Part shown: positions 54,058 to 63,240 of the stretch, in pieces
Numbering within the stretch: the first letter of the stretch is position 1
Layout of the letters: each line of letters starts with the position of its first letter
Source: Nocardioides marinisabuli
Lineage (GTDB): Bacteria > Actinomycetota > Actinomycetes > Propionibacteriales > Nocardioidaceae
DNA: 64,000 bases
Assembly: GCF_013466785.1 (NCBI RefSeq)
Contig: NZ_CP059163.1
Coordinates: 1,116,001-1,180,000 of the forward strand
Direction: 5' to 3'
The notes under the pieces: model-generated
What the model saw: only the letters and a program-made list of their open reading frames with translations
Told to the model about the DNA's origin: nothing
Database searches by the model: none
Translations under genes and position numbers: made by a program

Positions 54058-55437
54058 TCAGGGGGTGGGACGCCCCGCCTCCGCGAGCCGTGCCAGCAGC
54101 AGCGTCTCGGCCAGCACGACCCGCTCGAACTCGGCCAGGTGCAGGCCCTCGTTGGCGCCGTGCGCGCGGGTGTCGGGGTCCTCGACACCGGTCACCAGCA
54201 CGCTCGCGCGCGGGAAGGCCTCGAGGAACTCCGCGATGAACGGGATCGAGCCGCCCACGCCCATGTCGATCGGCTCGGTGCCGTCCCAGGCCTCGGTGAA
54301 GGCCGCCCGCGCCGCGTCGTACGCCGGCCCGGTCGCGTCGATGTCGGTCGCCTCGCCGGTGTCGACGACGGTGACGGTGAGCTCGGCGCCCCACGGGACG
54401 TGGCGCTCGAGGTGGCGGCGCAGGCAGTCGGTCGCGTTGGCGGCGGTGTCGCCGGGGGCGATGCGCAGCGAGACCTTGGCGCGCGCGGCGGGCACCAGGG
54501 TGTTGCTCGCCCCCTCGACCTTGGGCGCGTCGAGACCGGTGATGCTCAGCGCCGGCCTGGTCCACAGCCGCTCGACCGCCGAGCCGGTGCCGATCCACTC
54601 GGTGCCGGCGCAGGCGCCCGAGTCGGCGCGCAGCCGCTCCTCGGGGTAGGCCACGTCGGCGGCGGGGCCGGAGTGCAGGCCCTCGATCGCGACGTCACCG
54701 GCGTCGTCGTGGAGGGTGGCGATGAGCCGGCTCAGCGTCATCAGCGCGTCGGGCACGAGGCCGCCCCACATGCCGGAGTGCACGGCGTGGGTAAGGGTGC
54801 GGACCTCGACGTCGGCGCGCACCAGGCCGCGCAGGCTCGTGGTCAGCGCCGGCACGCCGACGTCGAAGTTGCCGGAGTCGGCGATCACGATCACGTCGGC
54901 ACGCAGCCGCTCCTGGTGGGCGGCCAGCAGGGCCGGCAGGGTCTCGGAGCCGACCTCCTCCTCGCCCTCGACGAAGACCGTCACGCTCACCGGCAGGTCG
55001 TCGCCGAAGACCCGCAGGGCACCCAGGTGCGCCACGATGCCGGCCTTGTCGTCGGCCGCGCCACGGGCGAAGAGCCGGCGCCCGCTCGGGGAGTCGCGCT
55101 CGGTGGGCTCGAAGGGCGGGGAGTCCCAGTCGGCGTGGTCGTTCTCGGGCTGCACGTCGTGGTGGGCGTAGAGCAGCACCGTCGGCGCACCCTCCGGGCC
55201 GGCCTTGTGCCCGATCACCGCGGGCGCCCCACCCTCGATGCTCACCACCTCGGTGTCCATGCCCTCCGCGGCCAGCAGCACACGCACGGCCTCGGCGCTG
55301 CGGCGCACCTCGTCGGCGCGCGCGGGGTCGGCGCTCACGGACTCGATGCGCACGAGGTCCTCGAGGTCGCTGCGCAGGCCGGGCAGCACGTCGGTGACGC
55401 GGGCCCGCAGGTCGGTGGTGTCGGCGTGGGAGCTCAT
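54058..55437 (-). CDS. M20 family dipeptidase / peptidase
   Basis: 459 residues. Zinc motifs are YAHHDVQPENDHADWDSPPF (His...Asp), GAADDKAGIVAHLGAL, VEGEEEVGS (catalytic Glu) and ADSGNF. The M20 dimerisation domain is inserted (DVEVRTLTHAVHSGMWGGLVPDAL), and the final His is in RAHGANEGLHLAEF. Cytoplasmic dipeptidase (PepV/CNDP type). ATG 55437. Overlaps no neighbour; the next gene upstream, on the same strand, is the PLD protein. Confidence 0.94.
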   Translation of the reverse strand: MSSHADTTDLRARVTDVLPGLRSDLEDLVRIESVSADPARADEVRRSAEAVRVLLAAEGMDTEVVSIEGGAPAVIGHKAGPEGAPTVLLYAHHDVQPENDHADWDSPPFEPTERDSPSGRRLFARGAADDKAGIVAHLGALRVFGDDLPVSVTVFVEGEEEVGSETLPALLAAHQERLRADVIVIADSGNFDVGVPALTTSLRGLVRADVEVRTLTHAVHSGMWGGLVPDALMTLSRLIATLHDDAGDVAIEGLHSGPAADVAYPEERLRADSGACAGTEWIGTGSAVERLWTRPALSITGLDAPKVEGASNTLVPAARAKVSLRIAPGDTAANATDCLRRHLERHVPWGAELTVTVVDTGEATDIDATGPAYDAARAAFTEAWDGTEPIDMGVGGSIPFIAEFLEAFPRASVLVTGVEDPDTRAHGANEGLHLAEFERVVLAETLLLARLAEAGRPTP

Positions 55438-55487
55438 GGCGTCAACGTAGCCGGGCCGCGACGCCGCAGGCACGCCGGCAGGGCGGC

Positions 55488-57128
55488 TCAGAAGCGCTTG
55501 CGCCGGCGCATCGACAGCGAGCGGCCGTCGGGGTCGTGGAGCAGCTGGTAGCCGGGCACGGCGAGCAGCTGGCGCGCCAGCGGCAGCCGCGGCTCGGGCA
55601 GGCGTCGCAGGCGCCCCGGGGGCCGCTCGCCCACGCGGCCGCCGTCGTGCCAGGCCTCGAGGGCGTCGGCGCTGGCCGCGAACCGGGCGAACATCTCGGC
55701 CGGGTCGACGCAGTCGGCCATCACCTCGAGCAGCCCGGCGTCGTCCATGTCGTCGAGGCAGGTCAGCTCGTCGGGGTCGAGCCGGTCGAGGTGCTCGGCG
55801 GCGAGCGTCAGCCGCAGCCGGCGCGCGAAGCCGGCGCGGTCGCCGTCGGTGCCGCGGTCGATGACGGCGGCCGAGAGCTCGGAGTCGTTGGTCCAGGAGC
55901 GGCGGCAGAAGTTGTCGGACCCGATCGAGGCCCAGGAGTCGTCGAGCACGCAGACCTTGGCGTGCACGTAGACGGGGGTGCCGGCGTGGTTCTCCAGGCC
56001 GTAGAACGCGACGCGGTCGGGCGCCTCCAGCAGCAGGCGCTGCACCCCGCGCAGCCGCCCCAGCACCTGGGGGTCGCGGGCGAACCAGCCGTCCTGGTCG
56101 GGGTACTGCGGCAGGACGGCGACCAGGTGCAGCCCCGGGTTCTCCTGCAGCGCGTCGACCAGCACGCTGCTCATCTCGTGGCCCCACAGGAACTGGTCCT
56201 CGACGTAGACGAGCTCGCGGGCGTGCCGGACCGCCTTGGTGTAGCCGCGGGCCACCGACCGCTCGCCCCGGGGGGCGAAGTCGAAGGCCCACCCGGCGCC
56301 CAGCACGGGGTAGGTGCGCAGCAGCTGCACGGCGTGGTCGGCCCCGGGCACCTCCGGCGGGGGCGGGGCCTGCGGCGGCAGCGGACGCTGGGCCTCGTCG
56401 AGGTCGGCGCGGGCGTCGCGCCAGCGGCGTACGGGGTTGCGCGAGGTGGGCGTGGAGTCCTCCCAGCGCTCCCGGAAGACGGTCTCGACGTCGTGCACCA
56501 CGGGTCCCTGCACGGCCAGCTGCACGTCGTGCCACGGCGGGCGCTCGCCGTACTCGTCGGCGACGTGGATGCTCTGCGGGTCGCCGTGGTGCAGCGCGTC
56601 GTCGCGGCGGCCGTGGCACAGGTCGATGCCGCCGACGAAGGCGATGTCGCGGGTGGGGTCGTCACGGTGCCGGACCACGCAGAACTTCTGGTGGTGCGCA
56701 CCCACCCGGGTCACCCGCATGTCGAGCTGGACGTCGCCGCCGCGCTCCTGCAGCAGCGCCCCGAGGTCGCGGTGCTCGTCGTGGGCGTAGCCGAAGAGCC
56801 CCGACTGCGAGCGCCACACCAGGGCCCGCACGTCGACGCCGCGCTCCAGCGCACGCCCGAGCACCTCGACCAGCTCGCTGGCCGGGTCGTCGTCGAGGCG
56901 CTGGTCGGGGTTGGACTGCCAGTCGGTGAACCAGACCAGGTCGCCCTCGCCGGTGGCCTCGACGCAGCGGCGCAGCTCGGCGAAGTAGGTGGCCCCGTGC
57001 ACCAGCGGCCGGGCCAGGTTGCCGGTCGTGAAGGCGGCGTCGGGGTGCGCCTCGTCGAGACGGGTCGCGGGGTTGCCCCGCTCGTCGCGGGACAGGAACC
57101 AGTCACGCGGGTCGGGCATCGGGGGCAT
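55488..57128 (-). CDS. Phospholipase D family protein
   Basis: 546 residues with two HKD motifs: HHQKFCVVRHRDDP (about 152-165) and HAKVCVLDDSWASIGSDNF (about 380-398; HxK and the downstream SDN). YVEDQFLWGHEM precedes the second, as in cardiolipin-synthase/PLD proteins. It makes or breaks phosphodiester bonds in lipids or nucleic acids. There are no membrane helices, so it is probably cytoplasmic or peripheral. ATG 57128. The C-terminus is basic (RRRKRF). Confidence 0.93.
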   Translation of the reverse strand: MPPMPDPRDWFLSRDERGNPATRLDEAHPDAAFTTGNLARPLVHGATYFAELRRCVEATGEGDLVWFTDWQSNPDQRLDDDPASELVEVLGRALERGVDVRALVWRSQSGLFGYAHDEHRDLGALLQERGGDVQLDMRVTRVGAHHQKFCVVRHRDDPTRDIAFVGGIDLCHGRRDDALHHGDPQSIHVADEYGERPPWHDVQLAVQGPVVHDVETVFRERWEDSTPTSRNPVRRWRDARADLDEAQRPLPPQAPPPPEVPGADHAVQLLRTYPVLGAGWAFDFAPRGERSVARGYTKAVRHARELVYVEDQFLWGHEMSSVLVDALQENPGLHLVAVLPQYPDQDGWFARDPQVLGRLRGVQRLLLEAPDRVAFYGLENHAGTPVYVHAKVCVLDDSWASIGSDNFCRRSWTNDSELSAAVIDRGTDGDRAGFARRLRLTLAAEHLDRLDPDELTCLDDMDDAGLLEVMADCVDPAEMFARFAASADALEAWHDGGRVGERPPGRLRRLPEPRLPLARQLLAVPGYQLLHDPDGRSLSMRRRKRF

Positions 57129-57158
57129 GGGTGGAGGCTAGACCTCCACCTCCCCCGC

Positions 57159-57518
57159 TCAGGTCAGCGGCAGGTGCGGGCCCAGGTCGGCGCGCTGACC
57201 GGAGGCGCTGACCCGCCCGGCGTCCTCGGCCTCGGCCCAGGTCAGCGCGCCCGTGGCCAGCGCGATCCAGGTGGCCCCGTCGGTCTCGACCACGGCCGGC
57301 GGGGTGCCCCGGGTGTGGCGCACGCCGGGGATGACCTGCACGGCGGCGTACGGCGGGACCCGGACCTCGACCGAGGCCCCGGGCGCGCGCTGGTCGAGGA
57401 CGGCCAGGAAGTGCTTGACCAGCAGCCGCAGATCGGCGCGCTCCTCGGCCCCCGCGGCGAGGCGCTCGAGGGCCTCGGCGACGTCGTCGGGGTCGGCGGG
57501 GCGGAGTCGGACGGGCAC
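57159..57518 (-). CDS. Sterol carrier family-like protein
   Basis: 119 residues. RLRPADPDDVAEALERLAAGAEERADLRLLVKHFLAVL leads into an SCP2-like core (SVEVRVPPYAAVQVIPGVRHTRGTPPAVVETDGATWIALATG), shown by PPAVVETDGATWIALATG with TWAEAEDAGRVSASG at the C-terminus. Related genes stand near purF in actinobacteria. Binds lipids in the parent family; here function is unknown. ATG/GTG start at 57518. Same strand as the PLD protein. Confidence 0.85.
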   Translation of the reverse strand: MPVRLRPADPDDVAEALERLAAGAEERADLRLLVKHFLAVLDQRAPGASVEVRVPPYAAVQVIPGVRHTRGTPPAVVETDGATWIALATGALTWAEAEDAGRVSASGQRADLGPHLPLT

Positions 57519-57571
57519 CGCGGCAGCCTAGTCCCGCCGGGCCGGTCGGTGCGATCGGGTAGACAGGGCGC

Positions 57572-58420
57572 ATGGACCCGCACTCCTCCGGCCGCACCGC
57601 CCGCTCGCTCGAGACCCTGCACGCGCTGGGCTACTTCGTGCCCGAGGTCGAGGAGGAGGTCACCGCCCTCGGCGTCCGCCGCGGCCGTGGCGCCTACTTC
57701 GCCTCCCGCTCGGCGGCGATGGGCCGGGTCGGGCCGGGCCCGGTCGCCGCGACCTTCTTCGTCTTCTCCCCCTCGCTGGTGGCCCACTTCGTCCCGGCCT
57801 GCTGGGAGGCGGCCTCCCCCGAGGACGTGCTGGCGGCGCGCTACCGCGGCGTCGACGCGGCGTACCGGCGGCTGCTGGGCCAGGAGGTCCTCGACTCCCC
57901 CGAGATGGCCGAGGCCGCCGAGCTGGGCCGCACCGCCGCCGGGGCGTGCACGCCCGAGGGTCGTGCGCTGTACGCCGCGCACGCCGACCTGCCCTGGCCC
58001 GAGGCGCCCCACCTGGTGCTCTTCCACGCCCTCACGCTCGTGCGCGAGCACCGCGGCGACGGCCACGTCGCGACCCTGCTGGGCCACGGCCTGACCGGCC
58101 TGGAGTCGCTGGTCACGCACACCGCGACCGGCACCGGCTTCACGGTGCCGGCCGCCCAGGCGACCCGGGGCTGGTCCGACGAGGAGTGGGCGGCCTGCTC
58201 GGCCGACCTGCAGCAGCGCGGGCTGCTCGGCGCCGACGGCGCCCTGACCGACCAGGGCGTGGCGCTGCGCACCTCGGTCGAGACCGCCACCGACGAGCTC
58301 GGGCACGCCCCGTGGGCCGCGCTGGGCGACGAGGGCGCCGACCGGCTGCGCACCCTGGGCCGTCCGTGGGTCAAGCAGATGGTCGCCGGGGGCGTCTTCC
58401 CCACCGGCGTGCTGGCCTGA
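57572..58420 (+). CDS. SCO6745-like (SalK-type) family protein
   Basis: 282 residues, all soluble and helical. LETLHALGYFVPEVEEEVTALGVRRGRGAYFASRSAAMGRV and VAATFFVFSPSLVAHFVPACW are the family features (seen in segments RGRGAYFASRSAAMGRVG and FFVFSPSLVAHFVPA). It resembles the actinobacterial SCO6745 group of unknown function, sometimes mis-annotated as SalK or MarR-like because of the C-terminal helical part (GLLGADGALTDQGVALR). ATG 57572. Precedes the Nei-like glycosylase by 18 bases, probably co-transcribed. Confidence 0.8.
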   Translation: MDPHSSGRTARSLETLHALGYFVPEVEEEVTALGVRRGRGAYFASRSAAMGRVGPGPVAATFFVFSPSLVAHFVPACWEAASPEDVLAARYRGVDAAYRRLLGQEVLDSPEMAEAAELGRTAAGACTPEGRALYAAHADLPWPEAPHLVLFHALTLVREHRGDGHVATLLGHGLTGLESLVTHTATGTGFTVPAAQATRGWSDEEWAACSADLQQRGLLGADGALTDQGVALRTSVETATDELGHAPWAALGDEGADRLRTLGRPWVKQMVAGGVFPTGVLA

Positions 58421-58438
58421 GCGCCGTCCGGGGGCGAC

Positions 58439-59251
58439 GTGCCCGAGGGTGACAGCGTCCACAAGCTCGCGCGGCGCCTCGACCGGGCGCTGCGCGGGCG
58501 CACCGTGGCGCGCTCGGACCTGCGGGTGCCGAGGCTGGCCACGCGCGACCTCGCCGGGCGCGAGGTGCTCGAGCACGCCACCCACGGCAAGCACCTGCTG
58601 ACCCGCTTCTCGGGCGACGTCACCCTCCACAGCCACCTGCTGATGGACGGAGAGTGGTCGGTGACCCGGCCGGGCCGCCAGTTGCCGCGACGCCTGCAGC
58701 CCGACGTCCGCGTGGTGCTCGAGACCACTGAGGGCTCCACGGCCTGGGGGCTGCGCCTGCACCAGCTCGAGCTGGTGGCCACCTCGCAGGAGGCGCAGGT
58801 GGTCGGCCACCTGGGCCCCGACCTGCTGCACGACGACCTCGACACCGCCGAGGCGGTGCGCCGGCTGCGCGCCGACCCCGAGGTGCCGCTGGTCAGCGCC
58901 ATGCTCGACCAGACGAAGGTGGCCGGGCTGGGCAACCTGTGGGCCAACGAGCTGGCCTTCGTCCTCGGCCGCAGCCCCTGGACGCCGGTCGGCGAGGTCG
59001 ACGTCGAGCGGCTGGTCACGCTCGCGGCCCGGGCCCTGCGGCACTCCGCGACCGTGCCGGGCGCCTACCAGGTCACGACCGGCACGGGTCGCCGCGGCGA
59101 GTCGCACTGGGTCGCGGGGCGCCAGCGCCGACCGTGCCTGCGCTGCGGCACCGTGGTGCAGATGGTCGACGAGGTGCCGAACGACCCGGCCAACCGGCGT
59201 ACGTGGTGGTGCCCGCACTGCCAGCCCGGCCCGGCCCGCCCGGCGCGCTGA
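58439..59251 (+). CDS. nei: Fpg/Nei family DNA glycosylase
   Basis: 270 residues. The catalytic N-terminus MPEGDSVHKLARRL (Pro1-Glu2 after Met removal) is typical of Nei-like enzymes, which excise oxidised pyrimidines. The helix-two-turn-helix (DQTKVAGLGNLWANELAFVLGRSPW) and the C-terminal zinc finger CLRCGTVVQMV...WWCPHC are complete. Base excision repair. GTG 58439. Confidence 0.95.
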   Translation: MPEGDSVHKLARRLDRALRGRTVARSDLRVPRLATRDLAGREVLEHATHGKHLLTRFSGDVTLHSHLLMDGEWSVTRPGRQLPRRLQPDVRVVLETTEGSTAWGLRLHQLELVATSQEAQVVGHLGPDLLHDDLDTAEAVRRLRADPEVPLVSAMLDQTKVAGLGNLWANELAFVLGRSPWTPVGEVDVERLVTLAARALRHSATVPGAYQVTTGTGRRGESHWVAGRQRRPCLRCGTVVQMVDEVPNDPANRRTWWCPHCQPGPARPAR

Positions 59252-59264
59252 CCTCGCTGTCGGC

Positions 59265-60125
59265 TCAGAGGGCGTCGAGGACCTCCAGGGTGCGGGTCCA
59301 GGCGGCCGAGGCCGGGTCGACGACGGTGAAGTGGTCGCCCTCGACCTCGACCAGCTCGGCCTGTGCGCCCGCGGCGAGCGCGGCGTCGACGTAGCGCTGC
59401 GACTGGGTCGGCGGCACGATCGTGTCGTCGCGCCCGTGCACGCACCACACCGGCTGCTCGAGCGGGACCTGGCTCAGCGGGTCGACCGCGGTGTCCGCGG
59501 GGTCGGAGACGTCGGGGGCATGACCGAGGAACGCCGCGACCGCACCCCCGCCGAGCCCGGCGGCGTGCGCCCCGGCGAGGTCGAGCACCCCGGCCTGCGA
59601 GACGACGTGGGTCAGCTCGACGCCACCGGCCCAGCGGTCGTGACGGGTGCGCGAGGCCGCCCAGGTCGCCAGGTGACCGCCCGCGGAGTGACCCACGGCC
59701 ACCACCGGCGCGGTGGCGAGGTCGAGGTCGGTGGTCGCGAGCAGGTCGATCCCGGCGGCGACGTCGTCGAGCGTCTCGGGCACCCCACCACCCCCGCCGT
59801 CCCCGCCGCCGACGCGGCGGTACTCCAGCGCCAGTGTCGCCCACCCGGCCGCGACCAGGCTCGGCACCAGCGGCTCGGCGTACTCGATGCCGTACTCCGC
59901 CTTCCAGAACCCGCCGTGCACGACCACCACGACCCCGCGCGGGGTGCCCGCGGGCCGGGTCAGCACGGCGTACTGGCTGGGGTCGTCGCCGTACGTCAGT
60001 CGCTCGGTGGTGGAGCCGTCGGCGGGAGCGGGCACGGTCGGGACCTCCTGGGAGCCGGTGGCGCAGGCCCCCACGGCGGCGAGGCCGGCGAGGGCGGGCA
60101 GGGTCAGCAGGCTACGTCGGCGCAC
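59265..60125 (-). CDS. Lipoprotein alpha/beta hydrolase
   Basis: 286 residues from GTG 60125 (MRRRSLLTLPALAGLAAVGAC). The signal ends in the lipobox AVGAC, so it is a probable membrane-anchored lipoprotein with a Tat-like RRR start. Catalytic motif GHSAGGHLATWAASR (nucleophile Ser), Asp in HGRDDTIVPPTQS, His in EGDHFTVVDP. VVHGGFWKAEYG is an oxyanion region. BD-FAE/kynurenine-formamidase-like carboxylesterase fold. An upstream ATG-frame start would fall inside the 22-base array (60160-60260) and is rejected. Confidence 0.88.
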   Translation of the reverse strand: MRRRSLLTLPALAGLAAVGACATGSQEVPTVPAPADGSTTERLTYGDDPSQYAVLTRPAGTPRGVVVVVHGGFWKAEYGIEYAEPLVPSLVAAGWATLALEYRRVGGGDGGGGGVPETLDDVAAGIDLLATTDLDLATAPVVAVGHSAGGHLATWAASRTRHDRWAGGVELTHVVSQAGVLDLAGAHAAGLGGGAVAAFLGHAPDVSDPADTAVDPLSQVPLEQPVWCVHGRDDTIVPPTQSQRYVDAALAAGAQAELVEVEGDHFTVVDPASAAWTRTLEVLDAL

Positions 60126-60159
60126 ACCCCTGCTTCGTAGCCGCGGCCACCCCCGATGC

Positions 60160-60260
60160 CGAGCAGTCACTTGTGAACCATCCACCGGTCACTTGTGCAC
60201 CCTTCTTCAGCACCACGAGGGGCGGAAGTGACTGCTCGATGGTTCACAAGTGACTGCTCG
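60160..60260. repeat. Inverted array of 22-base units
   Basis: The outer units 60160-60181 (CGAGCAGTCACTTGTGAACC...) and 60239-60260 are exact reverse complements over 22 bases. Inner units at 60182-60203 and 60217-60238 are partial copies with the same GTCACTT core. Period 22, centre about 14 bases. The right end lies five bases before the ArfB stop, and the left end 35 bases before the lipoprotein start. Architecture matches the 44 kb array, with a different unit sequence. Confidence 0.88.
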
Positions 60261-60264
60261 TGCC

Positions 60265-60687
60265 TCACTCGTCGGGGCCGCGGCGCAGGCGCTTGGTCTG
60301 GCTGCGCTGCTTCTTCGCCTCGAGCCGGCGGCGCTGGGAACCGCGGGTCGGCTTGGTGGGCCGGCGCTTGGGGGGAGGTGGCCCGGCCGCCGAGCGCACG
60401 AGGGCCGCGAGCCGTTCCCGGGCGGCGCGGCGGTTGGCCAGCTGGGTGCGGAACTCCGAGGCCGCCACCGTCAGCACCCCGTCGACCAGCCGGCCCGAGA
60501 GCGCGTCGAGCACCCGGGAACGCACCACCGGGGGCAGCGACGAGGCCGCGACGTCGTACGACAGCTCGACGCGGGAGTCGGTGGTGTTGACGCCCTGCCC
60601 GCCGGGGCCGGAGGAGCGCGAGAAGCGCTCGGTGAGCTCGGCCCCCGGGATCACCAGGGTCCGGGTCACCGGCAGGTCGTCAGCCAC
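60265..60687 (-). CDS. arfB: Alternative ribosome-rescue factor ArfB
   Basis: 140 residues. The catalytic GGQ loop is in FSRSSGPGGQGVNTTDSRVEL near the N-terminus. The C-terminal tail is strongly basic (PPPPKRRPTKPTRGSQRRRLEAKKQRSQTKRLRRG), cited in parts, and enters the empty mRNA channel. It hydrolyses peptidyl-tRNA on stalled ribosomes. ATG 60687. It lies 17 bases after purL on the same strand, so is probably read through from it. Confidence 0.95.
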   Translation of the reverse strand: MADDLPVTRTLVIPGAELTERFSRSSGPGGQGVNTTDSRVELSYDVAASSLPPVVRSRVLDALSGRLVDGVLTVAASEFRTQLANRRAARERLAALVRSAAGPPPPKRRPTKPTRGSQRRRLEAKKQRSQTKRLRRGPDE

Positions 60688-60704
60688 CGCTCATCGTCAA
60701 CCGG

Positions 60705-63035
60705 TCACAGGGTCGCGGCGACCACGGCGGGGTCGCCGGCCAGCGCGGCCGGCAGCGTCGCGGTCCACGCCGAGCGGAGCCGGAGCAGGTTGAGGGCGAA
60801 CGAGCCCTCGACGACCAGCTCGTCGCCGCCGGTGCGGCCCAGCTCGGTCACCGGCACGCCGTGGCGCCCGGCCAGCTCGAGCAGCGCCGGGGCGTCGGCG
60901 TCGGCGACGGTGACCACCGCGCGCCCGGCCGACTCGGCGAAGAGCGCCAGGAACGGGTCGCCGCCGGCGACGGCGGCCAGGTCGACGGTGACGCCGCACA
61001 TGTTGCTGATCGCGGACTCGGCCAGGGTCTGGGCCAGGCCGCCGTCGGAGACGTCGTGGGCGCTGGTGAGCAGCCCGACGCCCTCGTGCAGCACCCGCGC
61101 CAGCGCCTGCTCGGCAGCCAGGTCGACCTGCGGCGGGAGGCCGCCGAGGTGGCCGTGCACGACGTGGGCCCACTCCGAGCCGGAGAGCTCCTCGCGGGTC
61201 TCGCCGAGCAGGAAGACGCTCTCGCCGCGGTCGTCACCCTCGACGGCGCGCCAGCCGGTCGGCGTACGACGGGTGACGTCGTCGATAACGCCCAGCACGG
61301 CCACGACCGGCGTGGGCAGGATCGCCGTCTCGCCGGTCTGGTTGTAGAGGCTGACGTTGCCGCCGGTGACGGGGATGCCGAGCTCGAGGCAGCCGTCCTT
61401 GAGGCCGCGGCAGGCCTCGGCGAACTGCCACATCACGTCGGGGTCCTCGGGCGAGCCGAAGTTGAGGCAGTCGGAGATCGCCAGCGGCACCGCGCCGCCG
61501 GTGGCGACGTTGCGGTAGGACTCGGCCAGCGCCAGGCGCGCGCCGGTGTAGGGGTCGAGCTTGGCGAAGCGGCCGTTGCAGTCGGTGGCGACCGCGACGC
61601 CGAGGTTGCTCTCCTCGTCGATGCGGACCATGCCCGAGTCGGAGGGCTGGGAGAGCACGGTGTTGCCGCGCACGTAGCGGTCGTACTGGTCGGTGATCCA
61701 CGACTTGTCGCAGAGGTTGGGGCTGGCGACCAGGCGCAGCAGCGTCTCGCCCAGCTCCTCGCCGGTGGTCGGCCGGGGCAGCGCCTCGGCGGCGTCGGCC
61801 TGCAGCGCGTCCTGCCAGGCCGGGCGGGCGAAGGGGCGCTCGTACGTCGGCCCGTCGTGGGCCACCGAGCGCGGCGGCACGTCGACCACGCGCTCGCCGT
61901 GCCAGTCGATCTCGAGGCGGCCGGTGTCGGTGACCTCGCCGACCACGACGGCCTCGACGTCCCACTTGGCGCAGATCGCCATGAACGCCTCGACGTCGCC
62001 GGGCTCGACGACGGCCATCATCCGCTCCTGGCTCTCGCTCATGAGGATCTCCTCGGGAGCCAGGGTCGAGTCGCGCAGCGGCACCCGGTCGAGCTCGACG
62101 TGCATGCCGCCGTCGCCGGCGCTGGCCAGCTCGGAGGTGGCGCAGGAGAGCCCGGCGCCGCCGAGGTCCTGGATGCCGGCGACCAGGCCGGCGGCGAAGA
62201 TCTCGAGGGTGCACTCGATGAGCAGCTTCTCCATGAACGGGTCGCCGACCTGCACGCTGGGCCGCTTCGCGGGGCCGTCGGCGTCGAAGGTCTCGCTCGC
62301 GAGCACGGAGACGCCGCCGATGCCGTCGCCGCCGGTGCGGGCGCCGTACAGGATCACCTGGTTGCCGGCCCCCGAGGCCTTGGCCAGGTGCAGGTCCTCG
62401 TGGCGCAGCACGCCCACGCACAGCGCGTTGACCAGCGGGTTGCCGAGGTAGGTCTCGTCGAAGACGGCCTCGCCGCCGATGTTGGGCAGGCCCAGGCAGT
62501 TGCCGTAGTGGCCCACGCCCTCGACGATCCCGGGCAGCACCCGGTGGGTGTCGGGGGCGTCGAGGGGGCCGAAGCGCAGCGGGTCCATCACCGCGACCGG
62601 GCGCGCGCCCATGGCCAGGATGTCGCGCACGATGCCGCCGATGCCGGTGGCGGCACCCTGGTGCGGCTCGACGTACGACGGGTGGTTGTGCGACTCGACC
62701 TTGAAGGTGACGGCGTAGCCCTGGCCGACGTCGATGACGCCGGCGTTCTCGCCGATGCCGGCCAGCATCTTGCCGGCGGGGGTCTCCTGGGGGATCTCGG
62801 AGAACTGCTTGAGGTGCACCTTGGAGGACTTGTAGGAGCAGTGCTCGCTCCACATCACCGAGTACATCGCCAGCTCGCTGGAGGTGGGCCGGCGCCCGAG
62901 GATCTCGCGGATCCGGGCGTACTCGTCGGCCTTCAGACCGAGGTCGGACCAGGGCTGCTCACGGCCCGGGTCGTCGGTCGCGACCGCGACGGTGTCGAGA
63001 GCGGAGACGCGGGGCTGCGGGGAGTCCTCAGGCAC
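60705..63035 (-). CDS. purL: Phosphoribosylformylglycinamidine synthase subunit PurL
   Basis: 776 residues from GTG 63035 ([16 protein letters not shown]). This is the small-PurL (PurSQL) type. Motifs [61 protein letters not shown], and [15 protein letters not shown] are all present. It makes FGAM from FGAR, ATP and glutamine-derived ammonia with PurQ and PurS. A -10-like TAGATT about 10 bases before the GTG suggests a leaderless transcript. purQ/purS are not in the window. Confidence 0.96.
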   Translation of the reverse strand: MPEDSPQPRVSALDTVAVATDDPGREQPWSDLGLKADEYARIREILGRRPTSSELAMYSVMWSEHCSYKSSKVHLKQFSEIPQETPAGKMLAGIGENAGVIDVGQGYAVTFKVESHNHPSYVEPHQGAATGIGGIVRDILAMGARPVAVMDPLRFGPLDAPDTHRVLPGIVEGVGHYGNCLGLPNIGGEAVFDETYLGNPLVNALCVGVLRHEDLHLAKASGAGNQVILYGARTGGDGIGGVSVLASETFDADGPAKRPSVQVGDPFMEKLLIECTLEIFAAGLVAGIQDLGGAGLSCATSELASAGDGGMHVELDRVPLRDSTLAPEEILMSESQERMMAVVEPGDVEAFMAICAKWDVEAVVVGEVTDTGRLEIDWHGERVVDVPPRSVAHDGPTYERPFARPAWQDALQADAAEALPRPTTGEELGETLLRLVASPNLCDKSWITDQYDRYVRGNTVLSQPSDSGMVRIDEESNLGVAVATDCNGRFAKLDPYTGARLALAESYRNVATGGAVPLAISDCLNFGSPEDPDVMWQFAEACRGLKDGCLELGIPVTGGNVSLYNQTGETAILPTPVVAVLGVIDDVTRRTPTGWRAVEGDDRGESVFLLGETREELSGSEWAHVVHGHLGGLPPQVDLAAEQALARVLHEGVGLLTSAHDVSDGGLAQTLAESAISNMCGVTVDLAAVAGGDPFLALFAESAGRAVVTVADADAPALLELAGRHGVPVTELGRTGGDELVVEGSFALNLLRLRSAWTATLPAALAGDPAVVAATL

Positions 63036-63240
63036 GAGGGTCAATCTACCGGCGCCCCCGACCGCGGCTGCGCCCGACCGTCGGGTGACGGGTCGTCGGG
63101 CCACCGCACCCCCTCTGACCTGGGAAAACTACACGTCTGTAGTTCACGGTGAAGGCTGTTACTCGTGTGACTGGAGTGGTTAAGGTGGCGCAGCCCGACC
63201 CGTCGGGCGTCGTTCTTCCCCGCCTCGTAGGAGCCCCCTG

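Noticed and set aside
53979..54188. Short minus-strand frame overlapping the M20 peptidase end
   Set aside because: It reads through the intergenic gap in the wrong frame and has no ribosome site.
59265..60185. Longer start for the lipoprotein hydrolase
   Set aside because: It would place the first 20 codons in the 22-base array and bury the signal peptide.
60861..63152. 763-residue open frame on the plus strand
   Set aside because: It is antisense to purL, which matches its family from end to end.
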